A stretch of DNA of 64,000 nt from Spirochaetales bacterium (GCA_947478845.1 CANJXC010000004.1:124001-188000); one strand, 5' to 3'; shown: positions 44,171 through 52,323, counted from the first letter of the stretch. Notes: generated by a model from the letters alone, not told the origin. Made by a program: numbers and translations.

Positions 44171-45883
44171 TCAGGTTCCCCCCGTTGGTTTTTCAAGTTT
44201 TCGTTTCGGGGCTTCCAGCAACATTTCCTTGAGGCTTGCCCCCGCCGGAATCATAGGAAACACATTGTCGTGCTGTTCTACTTCGGCCTCGATGATGCAA
44301 GGACCATCGTTGTACGCCAGGGCGCTCCGAAGCACTTTTTTGACGTCTGCAGAGCGTTTAATGCGGAAACCTCTCATACCGTACGCTTGTGCTAGCTTTA
44401 CAAAGTCGGGATTTCCTTCAAGGTCAACACCCGAAAGTCGGTCGTCGTAGAACATATTCTGCCATTGACGAACCATACCGAGGTGGCGGTTGTTGATAAT
44501 CAGAATCTTCACCGGGAGTTTATGGATGACCGCCGTCGAGAGTTCCGACAGTGTCATTTGAAAGCCACCGTCGCCAACGATTGCAACAACTATTTCATGG
44601 GGACGACCCAGCTGTGCGCCTATCGCGGCTGGAAACCCAAAGCCCATGGTGCCCGCTCCACCAGAGGAAAGCCAGTTGAATCGTTCGTCCGTAAGGTAGA
44701 ACTGAGCCGCCCACATCTGGTGCTGGCCAACATCGGTGGTCACAATGGCCTTTCCCTTGGTCAACTTATACATTTCCTCAATCACATGTTGGGCGCGCAA
44801 ACGCCCCTCCTTGCGGAAATGTAAGGGAAACTCCCGTTTCCAGCGTTTGATCTGCTTGATCCAAAGGGAAGTGTCACCACGTTCCAGATGGGGCAAAAGA
44901 GCCTGCAAAACGACCTTAGCATCACCGAGGAGCTCGCAATCAACCTTGACGACCTTGTTCATTTCAGCAGGATCTATATCGGCGTGAAGGATAACGGCGT
45001 TTTCACCGAAATCCGCATAACTTCCCACAATTCGGTCGTCAAAACGGGACCCTATGGAAAAGATAAGATCGGCTTCCACCATGGCTTTATTGGCGTAGGC
45101 GGTTCCATGCATACCGAGCATTCCCAAACTCATTTCATGGGACTCGGGGAAGGCGCCCTTACCCAGCAGAGTATTAGTAACGGGAACATGTAAAATCTCA
45201 ACCATCCGAGCTAATTCCTCATGGCAACCCGAGATGATCGCTCCATTGCCAACCAGCAGAATGGGCTTCTTAGCTGCCTTGAGGAGTTGCGCTGCACGGC
45301 TTATTTCGACGGGGTCTGGTGTCCCTGGAATCGAGTAACCTGGCAACTGAAAAGCAGCGGCGACGTCCGTCGCCACACTACTTGAGATATTCTTGGGTAA
45401 GTCAACCAGAACGGGACCTGGACGCCCAGAACGTGCCAAGTGAAAGGCTTCCCGCATGATTCGAGGAAGATCTGCCACATTTTTGACAAGATAAGAATGT
45501 TTGACTACTGGCTGGGTGATTCCGAAAATATCTGCCTCTTGGAATGCGTCTAGCCCAAGGTTCCATGTGGGAGTTTGCCCACTGATTACGATTAAGGGAA
45601 CCGAATCGAGGAAAGCAGTAAAAAGACCAGTGATCGCGTTGGTTGCACCCGGGCCGGAAGTGACCAACGCAACGCCTACTTTTCCGGTTGCGCGGGCGTA
45701 CCCGTCAGCCATATGAGTGGCACCTTGCTCGTGGCGGGTGAGGATAAGTTGGATGCTGCGTCCTACTAGAGCATCAAACACGGGAATGGCGTTGCCCCCT
45801 GGTAGGCCAAAAATGTACTCCACTCCCTCCTGAATCAGAACGTCTATCAGTGCATCGGCCCCGGTGCGAGTCGGGTGGGACAT
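44171..45883 (-). CDS. ilvB: Acetolactate synthase catalytic subunit
   Basis: Thiamine-diphosphate enzyme catalysing the first common step of valine, leucine and isoleucine synthesis. The 570-residue protein has the TPP glutamate region ([40 protein letters not shown]), an FAD-binding central domain and the TPP motif [17 protein letters not shown]...[15 protein letters not shown] 45883 has a GGAGGT ribosome binding site preceded by a U-rich leader. Together with ilvN it forms a two-gene operon; ilvC and ilvD are not in the window. Confidence 0.96.
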   Translation of the reverse strand: MSHPTRTGADALIDVLIQEGVEYIFGLPGGNAIPVFDALVGRSIQLILTRHEQGATHMADGYARATGKVGVALVTSGPGATNAITGLFTAFLDSVPLIVISGQTPTWNLGLDAFQEADIFGITQPVVKHSYLVKNVADLPRIMREAFHLARSGRPGPVLVDLPKNISSSVATDVAAAFQLPGYSIPGTPDPVEISRAAQLLKAAKKPILLVGNGAIISGCHEELARMVEILHVPVTNTLLGKGAFPESHEMSLGMLGMHGTAYANKAMVEADLIFSIGSRFDDRIVGSYADFGENAVILHADIDPAEMNKVVKVDCELLGDAKVVLQALLPHLERGDTSLWIKQIKRWKREFPLHFRKEGRLRAQHVIEEMYKLTKGKAIVTTDVGQHQMWAAQFYLTDERFNWLSSGGAGTMGFGFPAAIGAQLGRPHEIVVAIVGDGGFQMTLSELSTAVIHKLPVKILIINNRHLGMVRQWQNMFYDDRLSGVDLEGNPDFVKLAQAYGMRGFRIKRSADVKKVLRSALAYNDGPCIIEAEVEQHDNVFPMIPAGASLKEMLLEAPKRKLEKPTGGT

Positions 45884-46081
45884 GTCTACCTCCAAAAAAA
45901 CAAAAAAACAACTAAATAGTGGATAACACGCAAAAGAATGGTGAAAAATACTCCTCACGTCAAGAGATGTTCCGGTTAACAACTCAAATAACACTTAAAA
46001 AAAACAAAGAAATGTGAAAGTGTTGCCACAAAATTGGGTAATACGTCCAAAAAACCTTACAAGTGACTCAGAGATCTTGCC

Positions 46082-46110
46082 TTGCTTTTCGCAGACGAGA
46101 AAGCTATTCT
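46082..46110 (+). promoter_or_regulatory. Possible promoter of the SET-domain gene, leaderless
   Basis: TTGCTT (46082-46087), 17-nt spacer, TATTCT (46105-46110), 8 nt before the ATG at 46119. The -35 matches only in its TTG core, as at xseA. Support is moderate and depends on the chosen start. Confidence 0.4.
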
Positions 46111-46118
46111 CATCCCTG

Positions 46119-46736
46119 ATGCCTTCCGAAAAAGACTTGATCGACCGCGAATTTCCGGAGTTCTTCCGTTCTCTAGGTCTTATCTACAGGGAACGAAGTG
46201 AGGTACGCGAATCTCTGGTTTCCGGATACGATTGGTCCCACTCTCCCTATGCCCTAGACAACCAGAGCGAGTTCACTGAACTCACGGCAAAGTACGGACA
46301 AAAGCTTCGTCAAGGCTATCTCGCGCCCTTGCATCTACGCTACTTGAGCCAGGACTTGGGTTGGGGCGTTTTTGCCGGGGCTGATTTGGCTAGTGGGGAT
46401 CTTCTCGGCGAGTATGCGGGTGTGATACAAGCCCTAACTGACGCGGCTGCCGAGGATACCGTTGACGGCCACTACCTCTCTGATTACTCCTGGAATTATC
46501 CCGACGAACTGCCAGATGGCACAGCCTTCGAGGTCAATGCCTTCCGCGAAGGTAACCTGCTACGTTTCGTCAATCATTCTCCGGTACCTAACAGCACTGT
46601 TGATCATACCTTGTTGGACGGACTTTTTGTCACTTTCTTTCGCGTCATTCACCGGATACCCGCCGGGTCCCAAGTTTTTGTGGATTACGGGGAGGAATAC
46701 TGGTCAGGTGGCTTTAGGACTTTGGTGCAGCTATGA
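46119..46736 (+). CDS. SET-domain protein (putative protein-lysine methyltransferase)
   Basis: A 205-residue protein carrying a SET domain (about residues 68-195): the entry motif GWGVFAGADL, the GDLLGEYAGVI strand, the RFVNHS motif (149-154) that forms the SAM/lysine channel, and VDYGEEYW near the C-terminus. SET proteins transfer methyl groups from SAM to lysine; the bacterial target is unknown. There are no pre-SET or post-SET cysteine clusters. The frame is open to a GTG at 46014, but that start has no good ribosome binding site and the intervening residues do not resemble a domain. Overlaps the next gene by 4 nt. Confidence 0.83.
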   Translation: MPSEKDLIDREFPEFFRSLGLIYRERSEVRESLVSGYDWSHSPYALDNQSEFTELTAKYGQKLRQGYLAPLHLRYLSQDLGWGVFAGADLASGDLLGEYAGVIQALTDAAAEDTVDGHYLSDYSWNYPDELPDGTAFEVNAFREGNLLRFVNHSPVPNSTVDHTLLDGLFVTFFRVIHRIPAGSQVFVDYGEEYWSGGFRTLVQL

Positions 46737-47404
46737 AGCAGACGGAGGTGACCATCCGATGGTGGATGGCTGGGATTGGATTCTTTTACCTTGTTGGCTT
46801 GATCGCCCATGCAATCCCTGCTCTGAGGCAACCGTACATGCTTCTCCTGACCCCGGGATTTCTTTCTGTATCCGGGGGTTTGGTTGTCTGGTTGCATCTG
46901 TGTTCTGTTCCTGCGCTTCCTTTTTGGCGCTGGTTCGTCCCGGTCAGTGTTGCTACTCTGCTGATAGAGATTGCGGGTGTCTCGACGGGGCTGGTTTTTG
47001 GGCCCTACAGCTATACAGCAGTCCTTGGGCCCGCTGTCGCTGGTGTGCCTTTTTTGATCGGTCTGAACTGGGTACTAGTCGTCGCCGGTGCTTGTGCTTT
47101 TGTATCAATTTTATTCCCTCGCTGGCCTAGCTGGATAAGAACTATCCTCACAGGACTCTTCTGTGTCTGTTTTGATCTGTTGCTGGAACCGGTGGCGGTC
47201 CATCTTGGATACTGGGTATGGCATACGCCGGATATTCCAATTCAAAACTATTTGGCATGGGGCCTCATTGGCACTCTGGCGGCCTTGGGGGCACCATTTG
47301 CTTCTAAAACCCCTCCTCGTAGCCCGCTAGCTTGGTATGTGTTCATTCAGACCACTTTTTTTGCGGGTATCGACCTCTGGATTCTTTTTGGATGGATTTC
47401 CTGA
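46733..47404 (+). CDS. CruF-like carotenoid biosynthesis membrane protein
   Basis: A 223-residue polytopic protein with about seven membrane segments. It matches the carotenoid-biosynthesis (DUF422/CruF) family in IEIAGVSTGLVFGPYSYTAVLGPAVAGVPFLIGLNW, DLLLEPVAVHLGYWVW and IPIQNYLAWGLIG. Characterised relatives hydrate the 1',2' double bond of acyclic carotenoid ends. No crtB, crtI or other carotenoid gene is present in the window, so it is either part of a dispersed pathway or has another role. Overlaps both neighbours. Confidence 0.78.
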   Translation: MKQTEVTIRWWMAGIGFFYLVGLIAHAIPALRQPYMLLLTPGFLSVSGGLVVWLHLCSVPALPFWRWFVPVSVATLLIEIAGVSTGLVFGPYSYTAVLGPAVAGVPFLIGLNWVLVVAGACAFVSILFPRWPSWIRTILTGLFCVCFDLLLEPVAVHLGYWVWHTPDIPIQNYLAWGLIGTLAALGAPFASKTPPRSPLAWYVFIQTTFFAGIDLWILFGWIS

Positions 47405-48180
47405 AAGCCTTCGGTTGGTTTTGCCTTTTTCTTCCGTTGTTGGTGCAAGCCCAAACTCTTACACCCGTTCTGGCTCTCGCTGTCTCTGCAGAGAATACTC
47501 AGCTTGCCACAGGTACACTGGATGGTCTGCTAAGAGTCAGGGACCTTGCGACCGGAGAAGAACTGTATCGTCAGCTTCTTCAGGGTCACGAGGGGATCGC
47601 CACATTGGAGTTCGAAAACTTAGATTCTATCCTCATTGAAGCCCGCGATGGTTCGTTTTGGCGCTGGAGGGTGTCTTCTGGTAGGTTGCAATCGGCTACC
47701 GCGCGGGAGACCACGGAACGCAAGAAGGAAGTGTTGTCCCCCAATAAGACTCTGACCGCGAGGCTAGATCAAAATGGGCTTCTCCGAGTCATAGAACTTG
47801 TCTCCGGAAAACTGGTGGCTGAATCGGCTGTTGGGGAGGCTCGGACCATGATCTGGACAGCTTTTGGTATTCTCCTATTGTACGATCAGGCTCTGGTACT
47901 TCGTACAACACGCCTCGAAAAGCTTTGGTCACTTTCTTTACCATCGCGACCCTCTGCTGCGGCAGTGCAGGGCGTAAATTGGGCAGTCGCCCTTTTTGAT
48001 GGTCAGATTTTGGCCGGTGAAAGTGACGGCCAATCGACTGTCATTTGGAAAGCCCATTCTTCAGCCATCAACGCTGTTGCCTGGGCAGATGACCACCGGT
48101 TGGTTACCGCCGGCGCGGATTCAATTGTCTCAATCTGGTCCTATCCGGGTGCAAAAGTCCTCGGTAAAGTTCTTCCCTGA
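47392..48180 (+). CDS. Exported WD40-like repeat protein
   Basis: A 262-residue protein with a signal peptide (about residues 1-20, ending LLVQAQ) and a beta-propeller-type sequence; the clearest WD40 blades are near the start (LALAVSAENTQLATGTLDGLLRVRDLATGEEL) and at the end (HSSAINAVAWADDHRLVTAGADSIVSIWSYPG), while the middle blades are degenerate. At this length it has about five blades' worth of sequence, short for a closed seven-blade ring. The start overlaps the CruF-like gene by 13 nt. Confidence 0.75.
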   Translation: MDFLKAFGWFCLFLPLLVQAQTLTPVLALAVSAENTQLATGTLDGLLRVRDLATGEELYRQLLQGHEGIATLEFENLDSILIEARDGSFWRWRVSSGRLQSATARETTERKKEVLSPNKTLTARLDQNGLLRVIELVSGKLVAESAVGEARTMIWTAFGILLLYDQALVLRTTRLEKLWSLSLPSRPSAAAVQGVNWAVALFDGQILAGESDGQSTVIWKAHSSAINAVAWADDHRLVTAGADSIVSIWSYPGAKVLGKVLP

Positions 48181-48207
48181 GCCGTTTTGTCAAGAAGTTT
48201 CTGCAGA

Positions 48208-48236
48208 TTGACATGTAATTTCTTCCATGCAAAACT
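48208..48236 (+). promoter_or_regulatory. Promoter of glgP (extended -10)
   Basis: TTGACA (48208-48213), 17-nt spacer and AAAACT (48231-48236) preceded by TGC, an extended -10. The -10 is weak but the -35 is perfect and the TG motif helps. Leader of about 20 nt with GGGAGG. Confidence 0.5.
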
Positions 48237-48259
48237 GATTTTGCCTCAGGGAGGACCCG

Positions 48260-50710
48260 ATGAAAATTGATAAAGTTAAGTTTAAAGACGGTGTGATCGG
48301 GCGCCTGAAACGGCATTTTGGAAAACAGCTGGAAGAAGCCTCTGCCCAAGAAATCTATTCAGTCGTATCGGATACCGCCATGGCTCTCATTCTTGATCAA
48401 TGGCTGGAAACTCGACGGGTTACCTTCGATCAAGGGGCGAAGCAAGTCTTTTATCTGTCCGCAGAGTTTCTGATGGGTCGTGCCCTAAGCAATAATCTTG
48501 TTAACATGACAGCCGAGAGCGATGTTCGTGAACTCCTTGCCGAATTGGGCGTCGACTACAACGCCGTGGAAGATAAGGAGTCCGATGCAGGGCTTGGAAA
48601 CGGCGGATTGGGCCGCCTTGCTGCCTGTTTTCTGGACTCACTTTCGACGTTAGACTTACCCGGGCACGGTTATGGAATCCGCTACCGTTACGGGATGTTT
48701 CAGCAAAAAATTGAAAACGGCTTTCAGGTTGAACGGCCCGAACTTTGGTTGGATGAGCGTGATCCGTGGGGTATACGCAGGTCCGACCAGTCTGTGGTGG
48801 TTAAGTTTGGTGGCCAAGTGGCTATTCACAAGGATTCCGAAGGTAAGGAACACTACACGCGGGAAAACTCTGAGAACATTCGGGCCATTCCCTATGACAC
48901 TCCAATCGTCGGTTACGACACAAAGACCGTAAACACCCTCAGGTTATGGCAGGCAGAGGCCGTCGACGGTTTTGACCTCCAACTCTTCAACGAGATGCAG
49001 TATCAGAGGTCCGTCGAGCGCGCAAACTCCGCAGAAGATATTAGCCGTGTGCTTTATCCCAATGATTCCGGACCTCAGGGCAAGGCGCTCCGGCTTCGCC
49101 AACAGTACTTTTTCGTCTCTGCGTCTTTGCAAGACATTGTCCTCAACTACAAAAAGAAGTTTGGAGACAACTTCAGTCTTTTTCCCGACAAAGTGGCCAT
49201 CCAGCTCAACGATACTCACCCGGTGGTTGCTATCCCTGAACTCATGCGTCTGCTGATCGATTGGCAGAAACTACCGTGGGATGTTGCTTGGAGCATCACA
49301 ACGCGGACCTGTGGCTATACCAATCATACCATTCTGTCGGAAGCCCTCGAAAAGTGGCCCATCGGCCTGTTCCAAAGTCAGCTGCCACGCATCACGATGG
49401 TCGTCGAAGAGATCAACCGCCGGTTCATTGAAGAGCTTCGACAAAAGTACCCGAACGACTCGGGAAAACACCGCCACATGGCAATTATAGGGGACGGTGT
49501 GGTCAAAATGGCTTGGCTTGCCATCCACGGCTCGCATTCTGTCAACGGTGTAGCGGCGCTTCATACCGAGATCCTCAAGAACCAAGAACTGAAGGACTGG
49601 TACGAGTTGTACCCCGAAAAGTTTAACAACAAGACAAACGGTGTGACACAAAGGCGCTTTCTTCAGAAGGCGAATCCGATCTTGGCCAGCCTCTTGAATG
49701 AAAAGATTGGTCCGACATGGGTAAAGGACCTAGCGAAAATTTCCAAGTTCAAAGAGTTTTCTGAAGATGGCGCAGTGATTCGTAAACTCGCCGAAATCAA
49801 ACGTGCCAACAAGGTGCGGCTCTCGGACTATCTCAAAGTTTCCCAAGGAATATCACTAAATCCAGACTCGCTTTTTGATGTGCAGGTAAAGAGGTTGCAC
49901 GAGTACAAACGTCAGATGCTCAACATTCTTCATGTGATGTACCTCTATAACCAGATCAAGGAAAACCCCAACCAGCCGGTGGTGTCTCGGACCTTCCTTT
50001 TTGGCGCCAAGGCTGCCTCGGGCTATCGCCGGGCCAAAAACATCATCAAGCTAATCAATACTGTCGGCTCAGTGATCAATCAGGATCCGCTTACCAAGGG
50101 TAAACTCGAGGTGTATTTCTTGGAAAACTACCGGGTATCACTTGCTGAGAAGATTATTCCCGCTGCCGATGTGTCTGAGCAAATTTCTACCGCGGGAAAA
50201 GAGGCCTCAGGAACTGGCAACATGAAGTTCATGATGAACGGAGCACTAACGCTTGGAACCCTCGACGGCGCAAACGTTGAGATTGCACAGGAAGCCGGAG
50301 AAGATAACTGCTTCATCTTTGGTCTGAAGGCTGAAGAAGTAGCAAGCCTTACTGCCTCTCAATCCTACAGTCCCTGGGCAATTCTCGACGAATATCCTGA
50401 AATCAAGCAGGCAGTGAATCAACTGATTGACGGCACATACAACTCTGAAGCATTCGACCTGTTCAAAGAACTCTATGATTCGCTGATGTTCGGCATTGAA
50501 GGAAACTCTCCAGACCAGTATTTTGTCCTAAAAGATTTTCCACAATACATAGAGGCGCAACAAAGGATTTCAGAGGCCTATCGGGACCAGACCAAGTGGC
50601 ACCGCATGGCGCTGATGAACATAGCCTCTAGTGGGAAGTTCTCGTCAGACCGAACTATTTTGGAATATTCCCGGGAAATATGGAAAATCAAGCCAATCCA
50701 ATGGGAGTAG
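48260..50710 (+). CDS. glgP: Glycogen/starch phosphorylase
   Basis: Pyridoxal-phosphate enzyme releasing glucose 1-phosphate from alpha-1,4-glucans. The 816-residue protein contains the N-terminal glucose/phosphate region (DAGLGNGGLGRLAACFLDSL), the hinge segments and the PLP site EASGTGNMKFMMNGALTLGTLDGANVE with Lys656 as the Schiff-base lysine. Length matches bacterial enzymes of the non-archaeal type; the regulatory N-terminal phosphorylation site of animal enzymes is absent. ATG with CAGGGAGG. Single-gene transcript; no other glycogen genes nearby. Confidence 0.97.
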   Translation: MKIDKVKFKDGVIGRLKRHFGKQLEEASAQEIYSVVSDTAMALILDQWLETRRVTFDQGAKQVFYLSAEFLMGRALSNNLVNMTAESDVRELLAELGVDYNAVEDKESDAGLGNGGLGRLAACFLDSLSTLDLPGHGYGIRYRYGMFQQKIENGFQVERPELWLDERDPWGIRRSDQSVVVKFGGQVAIHKDSEGKEHYTRENSENIRAIPYDTPIVGYDTKTVNTLRLWQAEAVDGFDLQLFNEMQYQRSVERANSAEDISRVLYPNDSGPQGKALRLRQQYFFVSASLQDIVLNYKKKFGDNFSLFPDKVAIQLNDTHPVVAIPELMRLLIDWQKLPWDVAWSITTRTCGYTNHTILSEALEKWPIGLFQSQLPRITMVVEEINRRFIEELRQKYPNDSGKHRHMAIIGDGVVKMAWLAIHGSHSVNGVAALHTEILKNQELKDWYELYPEKFNNKTNGVTQRRFLQKANPILASLLNEKIGPTWVKDLAKISKFKEFSEDGAVIRKLAEIKRANKVRLSDYLKVSQGISLNPDSLFDVQVKRLHEYKRQMLNILHVMYLYNQIKENPNQPVVSRTFLFGAKAASGYRRAKNIIKLINTVGSVINQDPLTKGKLEVYFLENYRVSLAEKIIPAADVSEQISTAGKEASGTGNMKFMMNGALTLGTLDGANVEIAQEAGEDNCFIFGLKAEEVASLTASQSYSPWAILDEYPEIKQAVNQLIDGTYNSEAFDLFKELYDSLMFGIEGNSPDQYFVLKDFPQYIEAQQRISEAYRDQTKWHRMALMNIASSGKFSSDRTILEYSREIWKIKPIQWE

Positions 50711-50735
50711 GGCGACAGTCGGGAGCGTAGCGAAT

Positions 50736-50768
50736 AAAAAAAAGCCGCCCAGCAAAGCTGCGCGGCTT
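50736..50768 (-). terminator. Terminator of the sigma factor gene
   Basis: On the minus strand AAGCCGC...GCGGCTT with an inner CAGC/GCTG stem, followed by eight T. The other strand has the stem preceded by A and no U run, so it acts mainly for the minus-strand gene. Confidence 0.85.
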
Positions 50769-50794
50769 GATCGGCTGGCATTGCTGCCTCGAGG

Positions 50795-51664
50795 TCAGTT
50801 GGCTACGAGGTAGGCCTCTAGCTCCAGATCTTCTGAAGGCGTTTGAAGTTTTCCGAGGGCCTTTTTCTCAATCTGGCGGATACGCTCTTTCGTTAATTGG
50901 AATTTTTCACCTATTTCTTTGAGGCTGAGAGGTTTCTGGTCATTAAGCCCGAAACGCAACTGCAGGATTCTCGATTCCTTGGGGGAGAGAGATTCCAAGG
51001 CGTTGTTCAGGTTTTCTTTAAGGGAGGAGTAAACAGTACTCATCTCCGGCGACTGATGAGATAAATCTTCAATGAAGTCACTGAGCACCGAAGTATCCCT
51101 GTCGTTGTACACGGGGGTCTCGAGGGATATCATTTCCCTGCTGATGTCCAACAGGTCCCTGACTTGGGTTTCGTTCATACCTAAGCGGCGAGCAAGCTCT
51201 CGGTCTTCTGGCTCATTTCCATTTTCGGAGAACATTTCTTTGCGCATTTTCTCGATCTGAACAAGTTCGTTCGCTCTATTGAGAGGAAGACGAATGGTGC
51301 GCGACTTCTCACAAATGGCTTTCAGAATCGACTGACGGATCCACCAAACGGCATAGGATATAAAATGGTAACCTTTATCGACGTCGAACCGCTCGATTGC
51401 ATTAATCAGACCGATGTTTCCTTCACTGATCAGGTCGTCCAAAGGGAGACCTTGATTCTGGTATTTCTTGGAAACATTGACCACGAACCTGAGGTTGGAT
51501 GCAACGAGTTTGTCTTTGGCCCTTTGGTCGCCTGTCGCAGCGAGGCGGGCGTAGTGTTCTTCTTCCTGTCGGGTCAACAGCGGAACCTTGTTTATCTCTT
51601 TCAGGTACATCGACAGTGAGTTTTCACCATCGTACGGTACGGTTTGCATGATTCTTCGCTTCAT
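50795..51664 (-). CDS. Sigma-70-family factor of RpoD/RpoS type without region 1.1
   Basis: A 289-residue sigma factor. Region 1.2 starts near residue 17 (SLSMYLKEINKVPLLTRQEEE), region 2 is complete (LVASNLRFVVNVSKKY; LDDLISEGNIGLINAIERFDVDKGYHFISYAVWWIRQSI), followed by region 3 and region 4 with the HTH LSLKEIGEKFQLTKERIRQIEKKAL. Region 1.1 and the non-conserved insert are absent, which fits a group 2 factor such as RpoS; it could also be a trimmed housekeeping factor. ATG 51664 is preceded by GGGAGG at 7 nt. The upstream region carries a sigma-54-type promoter, suggesting an RpoN-to-RpoS-like cascade. Confidence 0.85.
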   Translation of the reverse strand: MKRRIMQTVPYDGENSLSMYLKEINKVPLLTRQEEEHYARLAATGDQRAKDKLVASNLRFVVNVSKKYQNQGLPLDDLISEGNIGLINAIERFDVDKGYHFISYAVWWIRQSILKAICEKSRTIRLPLNRANELVQIEKMRKEMFSENGNEPEDRELARRLGMNETQVRDLLDISREMISLETPVYNDRDTSVLSDFIEDLSHQSPEMSTVYSSLKENLNNALESLSPKESRILQLRFGLNDQKPLSLKEIGEKFQLTKERIRQIEKKALGKLQTPSEDLELEAYLVAN

Positions 51665-51692
51665 TTCCTGGCCTCCCAGAGTGCTTACTCTT

Positions 51693-51709
51693 AGCAATAT
51701 ACGTGCCAA
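51693..51709 (-). promoter_or_regulatory. Sigma-54 (RpoN) type -24/-12 promoter of the sigma factor gene
   Basis: The minus strand reads TTGGCACGTATATTGCT, which fits YTGGCACGrNNNTTGCW at all fixed positions except the purine, with the required GG-N10-GC spacing. Transcription would start near 51682, leaving an ~18-nt leader that contains GGGAGG. No better sigma-70 promoter was seen for this gene. Confidence 0.72.
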
Positions 51710-51759
51710 TAAGATTTAAATCCAACAAGAATCAATTTTAAATACATTCCCAATATGAA

Positions 51760-51780
51760 CTTAAGCGATAACTGCTTAAG
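51760..51780. promoter_or_regulatory. Palindrome, candidate activator site
   Basis: CTTAAGC-GATAACT-GCTTAAG, two perfect 7-bp arms around 7 nt. It lies about 80-100 bp upstream of the predicted sigma-54 start, the usual place for an enhancer-binding protein. It could equally regulate groES on the other side. Confidence 0.5.
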
Positions 51781-51924
51781 AGCTCATTTCACCTTATCAG
51801 ATTGTGTACAATGGAAAAAGAGTCAATTTGACCCGTTTGAGCTCTGGGTCACCTATTCCGTGTCAAAATCTCCCTCCGGAGGGTCAGGGCCGAGAAACCG
51901 TGTTGGAACGACTCACCGATTTTC

Positions 51925-51953
51925 TTGACCCCGCACTGAGGAATCGGTATATT
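51925..51953 (+). promoter_or_regulatory. Sigma-70 promoter of groES
   Basis: TTGACC (51925-51930), 17-nt spacer and TATATT (51948-51953), 10 of 12 consensus positions. Start of transcription near 51960 and a leader of ~25 nt with AAGGGGGG. Confidence 0.75.
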
Positions 51954-51985
51954 GAGGAAATCCAACAAAATAAGGGGGGTACTCC

Positions 51986-52252
51986 ATGGAACTGAAGCCT
52001 CTTGGCGACCGCGTTCTCATAAAAGTCGAAGAAGCAGAGAAGAAGACAGCTTCTGGACTGTTCATTCCTGACAATGCCCAGGAAAAAACGCAAAAAGGGA
52101 CCGTCGTAGCGGTCGGTACAGACAAGGATGTCATCACCGTCAAGGTGGGACAGAAGGTCATGTACGATCAGTACGCTGGCACAAAGGTCAAAGTGGGTCA
52201 GGACGAACACCTGATTGTGAAGATGGCTGATATTCTCGCGGTTATTGGATAA
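51986..52252 (+). CDS. groES: Co-chaperonin GroES
   Basis: The 88-residue lid of the GroEL chamber. The family core is intact: [27 protein letters not shown] with the mobile loop, then KGTVVAVG and the C-terminal [10 protein letters not shown]. groEL is not adjacent; it is separate in several spirochaetes. Good promoter and terminator make it a single-gene transcript. No CIRCE operator is visible, so HrcA control is unlikely here. Confidence 0.96.
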   Translation: MELKPLGDRVLIKVEEAEKKTASGLFIPDNAQEKTQKGTVVAVGTDKDVITVKVGQKVMYDQYAGTKVKVGQDEHLIVKMADILAVIG

Positions 52253-52273
52253 CGCTGAGACCTCGCACGCTAG

Positions 52274-52300
52274 CACCTCCCTAGGGAGGTGTTTTTTTTT
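52274..52300 (+). terminator. Strong intrinsic terminator of groES
   Basis: CACCTCC-CTAG-GGAGGTG, a perfect 7-bp stem with a 4-nt loop, followed by nine T. Confidence 0.92.
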
Positions 52301-52311
52301 GCTGGATTCCC

Positions 52312-52317
52312 TAAGAT
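52312..52317 (+). promoter_or_regulatory. Possible -10 element of yggS (leaderless)
   Basis: TAAGAT ends 6 nt before the yggS ATG, and its TAA is also an in-frame stop, so translation cannot begin further upstream. No convincing -35 and no Shine-Dalgarno are seen. The space between the groES terminator and the ATG is only 23 nt. Confidence 0.35.
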
Positions 52318-52323
52318 GCCGCT

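Larger units (their letters stand above)
51665..51985. other. Divergent regulatory region between sigma factor gene and groES
   Basis: 321 bp with no credible gene. It holds, from left to right: the sigma factor ribosome binding site and sigma-54-type promoter, an A/T-rich stretch, a 7-bp-arm palindrome (51760-51780), and the groES promoter and ribosome binding site. A 63-codon open frame from 51804 to 51995 runs through the groES promoter and is not counted as a gene. No CIRCE element is present. Confidence 0.7.

Noticed and set aside
45884-46013. T-box or attenuator leader before ilvB
   Set aside because: No leader peptide with runs of Leu/Val/Ile, no terminator hairpin and no T-box core; the leader is short and A/T-rich.
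46014-46118. N-terminal extension of the SET protein from GTG 46014
   Set aside because: Weak ribosome binding site, no domain-like sequence, and a promoter-like element lies inside it.
51800-51985. CIRCE heat-shock operator before groES
   Set aside because: No TTAGCACTC-N9-GAGTGCTAA or close variant was found; the 51760-51780 palindrome has a different sequence.
51804-51995. 63-codon open frame upstream of and overlapping groES, including a short GTG-started version from 51900
   Set aside because: It runs through the groES -35/-10 and ribosome binding site, has no convincing ribosome binding site of its own, and its sequence has no recognisable domain.
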